Positions 55,699 to 64,000 of a stretch of DNA of 64,000 nucleotides are shown here, in pieces. Origin of the DNA: Steroidobacteraceae bacterium (lineage in GTDB: Bacteria; Pseudomonadota; Gammaproteobacteria; Steroidobacterales; Steroidobacteraceae); contig JAHCAN010000012.1 of the NCBI GenBank assembly GCA_019634915.1, positions 1-64,000 on the forward strand, given 5' to 3'. The translations under genes were made by a program, and so were the position numbers. The stretch's first letter is position 1. The number at the start of each line of letters is the position of its first letter. Below the pieces are notes generated by a model, which saw only the letters and a list, made by a program, of their open reading frames with translations, was not told the DNA's origin and searched no databases.

Positions 55699-58600
55699 TC
55701 ATCGTGGCAGGCTCGCGAGGCGCGCTTCGAGGTCCCGTGTGTAGTATCGCTGCTCACCGAAACGTTTGCGCACGATCGGCAGCGCATCGGCCAGCAGCTT
55801 GCGGGCCTCAGGATAGCGCTTCCCGGCGGCGTACGCGGTGGCGCGAACGGCATCCTGCAACGCATAGCGCCAGGCCTCGTCGGGCATTTCGGCGAGCGGG
55901 TACTGCTCCTCGAGCAATGCGCGGGCGCGGTCGAGCAGTGCCCCAGCCTGCTCCGCACGCCCCGTCTTCGCGTAGACGTCGGCGAGGTTGGTCAGTACCT
56001 GGTCGGTCAGCCAGAAATTGCGCAGCTCGCAGATCTTCAGCGCTTCGTCGAGCTTAGCCTCGGCGCCTGGAAAGTCCCGATGCGCGATGTCGATCATCGC
56101 GAGGCTGTTCAGCGGTATCGAAAGATCGTCGTGGTCGGCGGGCCAGGCATGTCGCCAGATCCGCAAGGTCCTCTCGAGGTAGGGTCGGGCTTCGTCCGGG
56201 CGATTGTCGATGAGCAGGCTCCTGCCGATATTGTTCGCCACGGTGCCGACGTCCGGATGGTCGGTACCGGCCCACTGCTCGGAAATCGCGAGGCTCTCCT
56301 TCCAGATGTCGGCCGCTTCGCGATAGCGGCCCGTCTGGTAATAGAGCGCACCCAGTTCGTTCAGACTGTCTGCCACCTTCCAGTGGTTCGGCCCCAGCAC
56401 CTCCCGCCGGATCGACAACCCTTCGCGCATCAGCTGATCCGCCTCGTCGTAACGGCCGGTGAAGTACAGCGTGCGCGCGAGACCCTGCAGGGTCTGGGCG
56501 GATTCGGCGCTGCGCGGGCCGAAGATCTTCCCGTCAATTTCGAGCGCTTCCCGGTACAGCCGCTCCGCCTCATCGTCGGAACCGAGTTCCGCCAGCGCAT
56601 CGGCGAGGCCATTCAGGTTGGTGGCCACCAGCGCATCACCGTGCGGTGCCTCGGCGCGGGCGCGCGCGAGTGACTCCCGATACATCTTTTCGGCGTCTTC
56701 GTACTTGCCGGCGAGGAAGGTCGCGGCGGCCAGCACCGTGCGTGATTCGGTCGTCGTGCGCGCATCGTCGCCATCGGACTTGCGGCGGGTCTCGACCGCA
56801 TCCGTGAGCAGCGTCCGCGCGGGCTCCGGCAGGCCGAGGCCGATGTATGCCCGCCCCATCGCCGTCATCAGGCTGGAACGCACGGCGGGACGGTCGCGCA
56901 ACTGCCGCTGGACGTCCTCGGCACCGCGGTCGAGCATTTCGCGTACGGTCAGCTCGTTGGCGCGGGCCTTGGTCGGGTCGGCACGCGTGAACAGGGAAAC
57001 CAGGAAATTCATCGTCTCCTGGGTGGTCGACGCCTCGGTTTCGGCCCGTTCCCGCTGCGCCGTGGCGATCACCGCGGCCGCGCTCGCGGCGACCGCGAGT
57101 ACCGCGAGACCCGCGACCGCCGCGATGCGCAGCTTGCGCGCGCGCCTCGCGCGCGATCGTGACGCGTCGATCAGGGCCTGCTCGAGTTCGGTGATCTCGC
57201 CACCACCGTCCATCACCGATTGCGCCTCATCGAGCGGGCGGCCGCTCGCGAGCAGCAGGTCCGGTCGGCGCCCTTCCTGGTCCCAGCGTTCAGCGGAAGC
57301 TGCGAGCCGGCCGTGGGCACGCAGCATGTCGCGGTTGGCCTCGAGCCAGTCGCGCACCCGCGGCCAGTGACGCAGCAGCGCTTCGTGGGCGATTGACACG
57401 ACCGGGCGCCCGTCACGACCGAGCTCGGACACGCACAGGCGCGCGTCGACGAGCGCCTGTACGAGGCCGCGTTCGGCACCGGGAGCGAAATCGTCGAGTG
57501 CGGCACTGCGCCGTGCAATGTCGTGCCCGCCGGTCCCGGTGGCGGAAATCAGCTTGCGAAGTACCGCCGGCATGCTGGCTCGGGTCGGTTCCGGCAAGAC
57601 GCTGAACACGGCCTCGGCCCGCTGCGCCAGTGCACCCTCGACACCACCGATTTCGCCCAGCGCAGCAAAGGTCAGCGTGCCGTCGGACGCCCGCCGCTTG
57701 TACAGCTCATCGAGCGCGAACTCGAGCAGTGGCAGTGCCTCGGGACTGCGAACCGCCTCGTCGCGCAGCACTTCGTCGAGGCCCTCGCCGCCGTCCACCC
57801 GCGTCTCGAATCGCAGGCCGGCCGCCGCCGCGGGCAGGCGGATGATCTGGCCGATCTCGGCGGCGGTGGGCGCGCGCAGGTCGTACTGGCCGCTGTCCGC
57901 CTTGAGTGCAACGAGGTCGCGATGCTCCACGCAGCGCGGATAGAAGTCGCTGCGCAATGTCGCGACGGCCCAGATGCCACGCGTGGCGATCAGCCGGGCA
58001 AGCAACGCGAAAAAGCGCTCGCGCTCCGTGAACTCGATGCGCTCGTCGGAGAACACCTCCTCGAGCTGGTCGATGACCAGCGCGACCCGCGTGTCGCTCG
58101 CGACGAGCGCGGCCAGCGCGTCCTGCAGCCCGTCCGCCTCGTTCGCCGGGATTGCGGCGCCGGTCGCGAGAGTCTCGATCAGCAGGGACTCGAGATCGGT
58201 GCGCCGGTCACGCGGGCGGAACTCGATCCGGCGCCAGTGCGCCACCTCCTCGATGACCCCGGGCTGGGTGAGGAGCGGCAGCAGGCCGGAGCGGACGACC
58301 GATGACTTGCCGCTGCCGCTTGCGCCGATGACCAGCAGGAACGGATGGTTCGCCGCATCTTGACGGCGCAGCGCGGCGATCATCTCGCCAATCGCGGCGG
58401 TGCGTCCGAAGAAGATCGGCGAATGTTCGAAGCCGAAGGCCTCGAGGCCACGAAAGGGTGATTCGTGCCGCCAGGTCGCGAGATCGGTGCGCGTCGCGCC
58501 GACCGCTTCCGGATACCTGCGCGCGATCAGCTTGCGCACGTGGACTTCGATCAGCTCTTCGAACTGCGCAACATCGCCGAACGGATGGAACGCGGCGCGC

Positions 58601-59076
58601 AACGTGCCGTCCGTCTCGTCGTGGAACCACCGCCGCACGAATTCATCGAGCGCCTGCTTCTGACGCAGGCGCTCGAGCGCCTGGGCATCGTCGTCGGCGT
58701 CGAGCAATGGCGGTGCGGTCTTGCGGTAGACGAGCAACGCCGGGCGGCCGTTGCGGCGCAACCCGGAGACGGCGTCCTCGAACTCGAACTCCGTGCCCGA
58801 TGCATAAGGACTGCCGTCGGGTTTGCGAAAGCTGCCGGGCAGCCGCGTGCCGAGGCGCGACCAGAGTACGCAGATCGCCGCGTGTGAATCCGCCGGGTGC
58901 GGCAGTTGATCCTGGAAGGACGCGGTCGCGGCGAGCGGTTCGTGCTCCCAGAAGACCGGATCGATCTCGACGCGGCCCGCAAACTCGCTTCGCAGCCGCT
59001 CGATGACGCGACGGGCGATCAGGCGCTCTTCAGCGACGTCACCGGGGGAGGACAGGAATATCCGGAACGTGTCCAA
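55699..59076 (-). CDS. DUF4062 - nSTAND NTPase - TM - TPR protein
   Basis: A 1125-aa NLR-like protein. Residues 1-110 are a DUF4062 (TIR-like fold) domain starting F-R-I-F-L-S-S-P-G-D-V-A-E-E-R. A novel-STAND NTPase follows with F-F-G-R, Walker A G-A-S-G-S-G-K-S-S (about 248-256) and Walker B V-A-L-V-I-D-Q-L-E-E-V. A winged-helix region then ends in H-E-A-L-L-R-H-W-P-R. One membrane helix lies at about 653-675, then tetratricopeptide repeats to the end (e.g. Y-R-E-A-L-E-I-D, R-Y-D-E-A-D-Q-L). STAND proteins switch on by oligomerising after ligand sensing. It is the first gene of a three-gene operon; only 73 bp separate it from the upstream gene. Confidence 0.88.
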   Translation of the reverse strand: MDTFRIFLSSPGDVAEERLIARRVIERLRSEFAGRVEIDPVFWEHEPLAATASFQDQLPHPADSHAAICVLWSRLGTRLPGSFRKPDGSPYASGTEFEFEDAVSGLRRNGRPALLVYRKTAPPLLDADDDAQALERLRQKQALDEFVRRWFHDETDGTLRAAFHPFGDVAQFEELIEVHVRKLIARRYPEAVGATRTDLATWRHESPFRGLEAFGFEHSPIFFGRTAAIGEMIAALRRQDAANHPFLLVIGASGSGKSSVVRSGLLPLLTQPGVIEEVAHWRRIEFRPRDRRTDLESLLIETLATGAAIPANEADGLQDALAALVASDTRVALVIDQLEEVFSDERIEFTERERFFALLARLIATRGIWAVATLRSDFYPRCVEHRDLVALKADSGQYDLRAPTAAEIGQIIRLPAAAAGLRFETRVDGGEGLDEVLRDEAVRSPEALPLLEFALDELYKRRASDGTLTFAALGEIGGVEGALAQRAEAVFSVLPEPTRASMPAVLRKLISATGTGGHDIARRSAALDDFAPGAERGLVQALVDARLCVSELGRDGRPVVSIAHEALLRHWPRVRDWLEANRDMLRAHGRLAASAERWDQEGRRPDLLLASGRPLDEAQSVMDGGGEITELEQALIDASRSRARRARKLRIAAVAGLAVLAVAASAAAVIATAQRERAETEASTTQETMNFLVSLFTRADPTKARANELTVREMLDRGAEDVQRQLRDRPAVRSSLMTAMGRAYIGLGLPEPARTLLTDAVETRRKSDGDDARTTTESRTVLAAATFLAGKYEDAEKMYRESLARARAEAPHGDALVATNLNGLADALAELGSDDEAERLYREALEIDGKIFGPRSAESAQTLQGLARTLYFTGRYDEADQLMREGLSIRREVLGPNHWKVADSLNELGALYYQTGRYREAADIWKESLAISEQWAGTDHPDVGTVANNIGRSLLIDNRPDEARPYLERTLRIWRHAWPADHDDLSIPLNSLAMIDIAHRDFPGAEAKLDEALKICELRNFWLTDQVLTNLADVYAKTGRAEQAGALLDRARALLEEQYPLAEMPDEAWRYALQDAVRATAYAAGKRYPEARKLLADALPIVRKRFGEQRYYTRDLEARLASLPR

Positions 59077-59149
59077 GGCCGGCCGACATTACTGAACGCC
59101 GCCGCCGCGGACAATGCCGCGGCAGCGGTCGCGGTGCCGTGGAGTCGTG

Positions 59150-60091
59150 TTACGCCTGCGAACGCCGGCCGGGTCGGCGAAGCCTGACGGCCAGGCCGGC
59201 AAGCCCGGCCAGCAGCAGCGTCAGCGTGCCCGGCTCCGGGACACCTGTTGGCGGCGGCGGCGTGGTTCCGCCACCCTGCAGGTCGCCGCCACGGAACCGG
59301 TAGAAGTAGTCATCGTCCGCCTGGGCGGGATTGGTGCTGCTGAACAGCGTCTGGCCATCGACGATGATGGAGCGCTCGACACCGGGGAAATCCGTGGCGC
59401 CCTCGATGCCGTAGCGTACATCCAGATCGAAGTCACCATTGCCGAGGAAGTAGATGAAAGTCTGCACCGAGTACGAGGGGCCCGTGGGGTTGCCGGACCC
59501 GTCCAGCTCCGACAGGTTGTTCCACCAGAGCCGCATCGTCGGCACGGCCGCGTTGATGTCGTAGGGTGCGGAGAATTCAGGCTCACCATCGGCCGGAATG
59601 CCCACCGAGAAGCCCAGCGTCGAAAAGACGGTTCCCGCGTCCGGCGCGTTGGTGGATTCGACGACGCTCAGGCCATCGATGGGCAGCAGCGAGAATGTCG
59701 GATCGCCGGCACCGCCGCAGCTGCTCGATTGCGAGAAGGAGAACGAGAAGTTCGCGAACATGCAGACGAAGCTGTAGTCCGAGCCGCCGAGGCGCAGCGC
59801 GGCGGCCTGGTCGAAGGCGAAGTTGACGTCATTGTCGGAGGTGCCGTCGAAGTCCGGGTCGTAGGAGCCCGAGATGTTGAACAGCAAAGAACGATTCGCA
59901 CCGGCGTCGAGGGTCGACTGGTTGTAGAGATCGATGGTGTTGAAGACCCATCCCGCGCCCTTGCTTTCGAAGGCGCTGGGGTCGAAATCGACCGCAATCC
60001 GCCGTGCCTCGGCCGGCACAGCAAAGACCAGCAATGCCAGAACCGCCGACGCTGAAATGACCCCGGTCCGCGAACCAGTTCCAATTCTCAT
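59150..60091 (-). CDS. PEP-CTERM sorting-domain protein, exported
   Basis: A 313-aa protein. A signal peptide (A-V-L-A-L-L-V-F-A-V-P-A-E-A) precedes a beta-rich body with many D/N/S and a potential disulfide. The sorting tail is V-P-E-P-G-T-L-T-L-L-L-A-G-L followed by R-L-R-R. That tail is recognised by exosortase (EpsH-type) systems, usually with exopolysaccharide. No exosortase gene is in the window. The body's function is unknown. Confidence 0.9.
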   Translation of the reverse strand: MRIGTGSRTGVISASAVLALLVFAVPAEARRIAVDFDPSAFESKGAGWVFNTIDLYNQSTLDAGANRSLLFNISGSYDPDFDGTSDNDVNFAFDQAAALRLGGSDYSFVCMFANFSFSFSQSSSCGGAGDPTFSLLPIDGLSVVESTNAPDAGTVFSTLGFSVGIPADGEPEFSAPYDINAAVPTMRLWWNNLSELDGSGNPTGPSYSVQTFIYFLGNGDFDLDVRYGIEGATDFPGVERSIIVDGQTLFSSTNPAQADDDYFYRFRGGDLQGGGTTPPPPTGVPEPGTLTLLLAGLAGLAVRLRRPGRRSQA

Positions 60092-60267
60092 GACGATGCT
60101 CCTTCCCCTGGACTGGGGGGCGCAGCAAGTTCAGTGCCGGCCGACGTAATTGGCTTTGAGATCAGTCAATTAACGCTGTTCCGAGGCCGCTTTTTCCCGG
60201 ATCCGGGACGCCGAGTGTAAGATCGCCCGACGCCCGCCGGCCGAAGCGGGCCGCCTGCGGGGGTTCC

Positions 60268-61236
60268 ATGACGGGCATGAAGACGCTGCGAGTCCGCTGG
60301 ATTTCAGGCATCGCGCTCCTGCTGGTCCCGTTTGCTGCACTGCACGCAAATGGCGGGACCTGCACCCTCGATGCCCTGACCGCTCCCGAGCTGGTCATCG
60401 AAGACGCCAAACCGGTGCGCTTCGAAAACGACATCACCCGCAAGGCGATCGCGCACACCGCGGCCGACCCGGCCACCTTCAGGATCAAGGTACGGCGTGC
60501 GGGTCCGGGTGTCAGCTCGTTCAATAACGAGCCGCGCTACGAACTCGCGGCCTACGAAGTCTCGCGCCTGCTGCTGCCGCCTGGCGAGGAGGTGGTGCCG
60601 GCGATCGCGCTGCGCTCGGAGGCGCTCGCGGAATTTCGTGCCATCGATCCCGCGGCCGCCGAATCCTGGCGCGGCACCCACGCCGCGATGTTCATGGTGC
60701 AGTGCTGGCTCGAGGGCGCGCGGCCGCATCGTCTCGAGATCGATGCCACGCGCTTCGCCGCCGACCTCGCCTACGCGCGCGCGATCAGCCGCCTGAACGT
60801 CGTCACCTACCTGATCGAGCACAAGGATTCGAACCTCGGCAACGTGATGCTGACCGGCGAGGGCGAGGCCGTGCGCGCTTGGGCGATCGACAACGGCGTC
60901 GCGTTCGATTCCGACGAGAGCGACGTCGGCACGTTCTGGCGGGACCTGCACGTGGGCGCCGTCGAGCGTTCGCTCGCCGACCGGCTGCGCACGCTGACGC
61001 TGGCCGAGCTGCGCGCGCGCCTCGGCGTGATCGCGCAATACGAGCTGGTCGGGGATGCCTGGGAGCCGCGGCCGCCGGCTGCGAATTTCGACGCCGGGCG
61101 TGGCGTGCGCCGTCGCGGCAATCAGTTGCAGCTCGGGTTGACGAACCGCGAGATCGGCGCGCTCGAACGCCGGCGCGGACGCCTGATCTCGCTGCTCGAC
61201 AAGGGCAGGCTCACACTGTTACCCGACGCATCCTGA
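60268..61236 (+). CDS. Exported kinase-fold protein (PI3/4K- or FAM20-like)
   Basis: A 322-aa protein with a signal peptide (ending near H-A-N-G-G). The first half resembles a kinase N-lobe (V-R-F-E-N-D; E-L-A-A-Y-E-V-S-R-L-L). The catalytic-loop-like H-K-D-S-N-L-G-N-V-M and metal-site-like A-I-D-N-G-V-A-F-D follow, both in the spacing of HipA/FAM20/PI4K families. It could phosphorylate proteins or lipids outside the cytoplasm, but the assignment is by motif only. Two ATGs (60268, 60277) compete for the start. The 3' end overlaps the convergent transporter gene by 26 bp. Confidence 0.65.
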   Translation: MTGMKTLRVRWISGIALLLVPFAALHANGGTCTLDALTAPELVIEDAKPVRFENDITRKAIAHTAADPATFRIKVRRAGPGVSSFNNEPRYELAAYEVSRLLLPPGEEVVPAIALRSEALAEFRAIDPAAAESWRGTHAAMFMVQCWLEGARPHRLEIDATRFAADLAYARAISRLNVVTYLIEHKDSNLGNVMLTGEGEAVRAWAIDNGVAFDSDESDVGTFWRDLHVGAVERSLADRLRTLTLAELRARLGVIAQYELVGDAWEPRPPAANFDAGRGVRRRGNQLQLGLTNREIGALERRRGRLISLLDKGRLTLLPDAS

Positions 61237-62839
61237 GGATCGCGGTCGCCGTCGCGCCGTCCATGTCGCTCGCGACGATTTCGATGTACTCCTCGACGAT
61301 CACGTCGGCCGGCGGCACGCCCTTGAGGCGCGCGAGCGCAGCATCGAACTCGAGCCATGGCGGCAGCGGCCCGCCGCTCGCGAGCCGCGCTTCGTAGGCG
61401 AGCACGTCGCCCGGGTCGGGATCGAAGAAGGTCTCCGCCGGCAGCACGTGATCGATCGGCTGGCCGGGATGCACGAGCAGGTCCCCGGGCTCGCGCAGGC
61501 GCACCGGCGCGGTGTTCTGCGTCTCGGCGCGCGACAGCGCGGTGTAGTGGCGCCCGATCAGCACCGCGACGCCGAGCCAGACGACGCACAGCGCGGCATT
61601 CAGCATCGCGAAGCTGCGCGTACCGAAGCCGAACCAGTGCAGCCCGGCGAACACCACGCCGGCCTGCAGGATGTCGCCGAAGCGCCAGAAGAACGTGTCG
61701 ATCGTCGTCTTGCCGTCGAACTTCGCCGCGGCGCTGGTCGGCAGGTAGAGCGTCTGCTGCGTCGTGTTCATCAGCGAATAGTTGGTCGAGTTCTCGAGGA
61801 TCTTCGCAACGTAGATCATCGTGAAGACCGGCACGAAGGCGATCGCACCGTAGACGAAAAGCGCGATCGCCGGCAGCACGAGCAGCGCGCCGCGCACTCC
61901 GATCGCACGGTAGATGCGCGACACGGCCAGCGCCTGCACCAGCACGCCGACCAGCGTGACCCACAGCTGGAAGCGCGCGTACAGCGAGCCGATGATGGCT
62001 TCGCGCTCGGTCAGCAGCGCACTGGCGCCGGCGAGCACTTCGGCGCGCGCCTTGATCAGCGCTGCAAGGAGATAGTCGCCGGTCGCGCCGATGCAGTTCA
62101 GCAGCACGACGAAGGTCGCGACCAGCAGCAGGTAGCGGCTGGCGAAGACGACCTGGAAGCCGCCGAGGACGGAGCGCACCGGCTGCGATGCGCCCGCCAC
62201 GGGGCGCGACGGCGCCGGAACCGCGGCGGTCTCCGGCGCGATCAGTGCGATGCTCGCAATCAGCAGCAGCGCGCCGAGCAGCAGCAGCGGCAGCGGGCCG
62301 AACCGCAGGATCGCGAGATCGGTGATCTGCGCGCCTGCGAGCGCGCCGAGCGTCGCGCCGAGCATGATCGCCGGGAACAGCCGCTGGCCGCTGCGCGTGT
62401 TGAAGCTGTTGGCCGCGAGCGCCCAGAACTGCGCGACGACCATCAGGCCGTACACGCTGACCCAGATGAAAAAGACGATGCCGAACCATTTGCTGGTGCG
62501 AAACGGGTAGCTGAGCGCGAACGCGAGGATGTTCAGCGCGAAGAAGGCGCTGACGAAGCGCACCAGCCTCAGGCCGTCGATGCGCCGCCGCACGGCGCTG
62601 TAGAGTGGTACCAGCAGCATCAGCACCACGCCATTGGCGGCGACTGCGTAGCTGCGCACTTCGGCGGCGGCGCCCGCGAGCAGGAACGACTCGCGCAGCG
62701 CCTTCAGCACGTAGTACGACGCCATGATCAGGAACGCGTGCCCGCCGAAGAGGGCAATGCAGCGACCTTCCCCGGCGCGCACGCGCGTGAGCAGGCGCAA
62801 TGCACGCTCGAATGCCGAGAGTTCAGCGGGTGCGCTCAA
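61211..62839 (-). CDS. NTP/NDP exchange (ATP:ADP) translocase with C-terminal CADG domain
   Basis: A 542-aa protein. About 12 membrane helices (residues 25-420) follow the bacterial ATP/ADP-translocase pattern (V-L-K-A-L-R-E-S-F-L-L, N-S-F-N-T-R-S-G-Q-R-L-F-P, E-N-S-T-N-Y-S-L-M-N-T-T-Q-Q-T-L-Y-L-P). After the last helix the protein carries a cadherin-like/He_PIG domain (about 445-540): D-P-D-P-G-D-V-L-A-Y-E-A-R-L, L-P-P-W-L-E-F-D-A, G-V-P-P, I-E-I-V-A-S-D. This extra domain is not part of ordinary translocases. Free-living bacteria with this family may use it for other anions or nucleotides. Confidence 0.85.
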   Translation of the reverse strand: MSAPAELSAFERALRLLTRVRAGEGRCIALFGGHAFLIMASYYVLKALRESFLLAGAAAEVRSYAVAANGVVLMLLVPLYSAVRRRIDGLRLVRFVSAFFALNILAFALSYPFRTSKWFGIVFFIWVSVYGLMVVAQFWALAANSFNTRSGQRLFPAIMLGATLGALAGAQITDLAILRFGPLPLLLLGALLLIASIALIAPETAAVPAPSRPVAGASQPVRSVLGGFQVVFASRYLLLVATFVVLLNCIGATGDYLLAALIKARAEVLAGASALLTEREAIIGSLYARFQLWVTLVGVLVQALAVSRIYRAIGVRGALLVLPAIALFVYGAIAFVPVFTMIYVAKILENSTNYSLMNTTQQTLYLPTSAAAKFDGKTTIDTFFWRFGDILQAGVVFAGLHWFGFGTRSFAMLNAALCVVWLGVAVLIGRHYTALSRAETQNTAPVRLREPGDLLVHPGQPIDHVLPAETFFDPDPGDVLAYEARLASGGPLPPWLEFDAALARLKGVPPADVIVEEYIEIVASDMDGATATAILRMRRVTV

Positions 62840-62907
62840 TGGACCCCCGTCGATTGACGATACCGGCCGCGAACGGCCGACAGCTTACAACCAGGACGAG
62901 CGCCTGC

Positions 62908-64000
62908 TCAATTCCGCCAGAACGCCGGCGTGAACAGCACCAGCACGCTGAAGATCTCGAGCCGCCCGAGCAGCATCGCGATCGAGAATATCCATGTCTG
63001 CGGGTCGGTGAACGACTGGTACTGCGTCACGGGCCCCGACTGTTCGAGGCCCGGGCCGAGGTTGTTGATCGAGGCGACCACGCCGGCGAACGCCGAAACC
63101 AGGTCGACCCCCGACAGCAGCAGCGCGAAGGTCAGCGCGACGATCGTCGCGAAGTACAGGAAGATGAACGCGAGCACCGAGTAGACGATGCGGTCCGGGA
63201 TCACGACGCCGCCGATGCGGATCGGCAGGATCGCCCGCGGGTGCAGCAGCTGCTTCATCTCGCGCACGGCGTGCCGCTCGAGCAGCAGCGCACGGAACAT
63301 CTTGATGCCGCCGCCGGTCGATCCGGTGCTGCAGACGAAGCACGACAGGAACAGCAGCCACACCGGCGCGAACACCGGCCACATTTCATAGTTCTCGGTC
63401 ACGAAGCCGGTGGTCGTCCCGATCGACACGACGGTGAACGCGGCATGCCGCAGTGCGATCGCAAGGCTCGCGTAGGTATGCGTCAGCCACAGCAGCGCCG
63501 TTACGCCGACGATGCTGCCGCCGAGCACGAGCGCAATCGCCTTGGCTTCCGTGTCACGCCGGTAGGGCGCGAGCGAGCGCTTCTGCACCGCCATGAAATG
63601 CCGCGCGAAATTCACGCAGGCGAACAGCATCAGCGCGATCAGCACCAGCTCGATCGCCGGCGAGTCGTAGAAGCCGATGCCGGCGTCGTGCGTCGAGAAG
63701 CCGCCGAGCCCGATCGCCGAGAACGCATGGCAGATCGCGTCGAGCCAGTTCATGCCGGCCAGGTGCAGCGCGAGGATGCCGACGGCGGTCGCGGCCGTGT
63801 ACACCAGCCACAGCGCCTTCGCCGTCTGCGTGATGCGCGGCGTCAGCTTCTCGTCCTTGCCGGGCCCCGGGCTTTCGGCCTTGTAGAGCTGCATGCCGCC
63901 GACGCCGAGCAGCGGCAGCACGGCGACCGCGAGCACGATGATGCCGAGGCCGCCGTACCAGTGCAGCGCGTGGCGCCAGAGATTGATCGACGGCGGCAGG
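62908..64000 (-). CDS. trkH: Trk-type potassium uptake protein TrkH, C-terminal part
   Basis: This is the C-terminal 360 or so residues of the K+-conducting subunit. The gene starts beyond the right edge, and translation stays open to base 64000 (H-W-Y-G-G-L-G-I-I-V-L-A). Selectivity-filter-like loops are visible: S-A-I-G-L-G-G-F-S-T, S-I-G-T-T-T-G-F, S-T-G-S-T-G-G-G-I-K and S-I-N-N-L-G-P-G-L. It works with the peripheral NAD-binding TrkA, which is not in the window. Confidence 0.95.
   Translation of the reverse strand, partial: LPPSINLWRHALHWYGGLGIIVLAVAVLPLLGVGGMQLYKAESPGPGKDEKLTPRITQTAKALWLVYTAATAVGILALHLAGMNWLDAICHAFSAIGLGGFSTHDAGIGFYDSPAIELVLIALMLFACVNFARHFMAVQKRSLAPYRRDTEAKAIALVLGGSIVGVTALLWLTHTYASLAIALRHAAFTVVSIGTTTGFVTENYEMWPVFAPVWLLFLSCFVCSTGSTGGGIKMFRALLLERHAVREMKQLLHPRAILPIRIGGVVIPDRIVYSVLAFIFLYFATIVALTFALLLSGVDLVSAFAGVVASINNLGPGLEQSGPVTQYQSFTDPQTWIFSIAMLLGRLEIFSVLVLFTPAFWRN

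Noticed and set aside
59114-60055. A 313-codon plus-strand frame opposite the PEP-CTERM gene
   Set aside because: It is the antisense shadow of a gene with signal peptide and VPEP sorting tail.

Overview
The window is high-G+C bacterial chromosome, most likely from a gammaproteobacterium. The tRNA-modification genes mnmE and mnmG, a VPEP-type PEP-CTERM protein, GltS, Ada, PBP4, TrkH and RecQ point that way. I cannot place it at genus level. No rRNA, tRNA or CRISPR array was seen. Genes are tightly packed with many ATGA-type overlaps.

(1) 1-18003: the 3' end of mnmE followed by a genomic island of about 17 kb. The last 18 bp of mnmE (attL 855-872) recur with one mismatch at 17986-18003 (attR), and both copies encode F-C-I-G-K-stop. 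This is the trmE/mnmE 3'-end integration site also used by SGI1-type islands. A P4-like tyrosine integrase lies next to attL, and paired GTCCAAGT boxes lie inside both ends. The cargo is visibly more A/T-rich than the host genes. It is a DISARM-type anti-phage locus: a small HTH protein, an N6-adenine DNA methyltransferase, a 936-aa DrmE-like or unknown protein, helicase DrmA, DUF1998 protein DrmB, and the PLD nuclease-like DrmC. drmC is split by a complete IS66-family element (14267-16977) with an 8-bp target duplication. Removing the element and one duplication restores an intact 289-codon drmC.

(2) 18004-25441: ORF6N protein, metallophosphoesterase, zinc alcohol dehydrogenase, RecQ helicase, membrane-anchored quinone-oxidoreductase-like protein, small membrane protein, M49-like peptidase.

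(3) 25442-33704: an AbrB/MazE-type antitoxin with a broken nucleotidyltransferase partner, then a sulfide-responsive block. A BigR/SqrR-like repressor is divergent from DUF2892, RND adaptor, RND pump, sulfide:quinone oxidoreductase and TolC-type genes. The operator and promoter can be read in the divergent gap.

(4) 33740-46668: small protein, RidA, PEP-mutase-like enzyme coupled to Ada, small metallopeptidase, PBP4, GltS, NatAB-like ABC exporter, alpha/beta hydrolase, MnmG, OppA-like lipoprotein.

(5) 46669-53470: a structured inverted-repeat region, an orphan RHH antitoxin, DUF885 peptidase, CheD-like protein, SPFH/NfeD pair, CBS protein, and an exported phosphatase fused to a kinase-like domain with an altered catalytic motif.

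(6) 53457-59076: a three-gene minus-strand operon. It encodes a DUF4062-nSTAND-TM-TPR protein, a SLOG-domain protein with SLATT-like membrane helices, and a RipA/8xMP-family membrane protein. This looks like a nucleotide-sensing, membrane-linked conflict or immune system and is the second most interesting locus after the island.

(7) 59150-64000: PEP-CTERM protein, exported kinase-like protein, an NTP/NDP translocase fused to a cadherin-like (CADG) domain, and the C-terminal part of TrkH.
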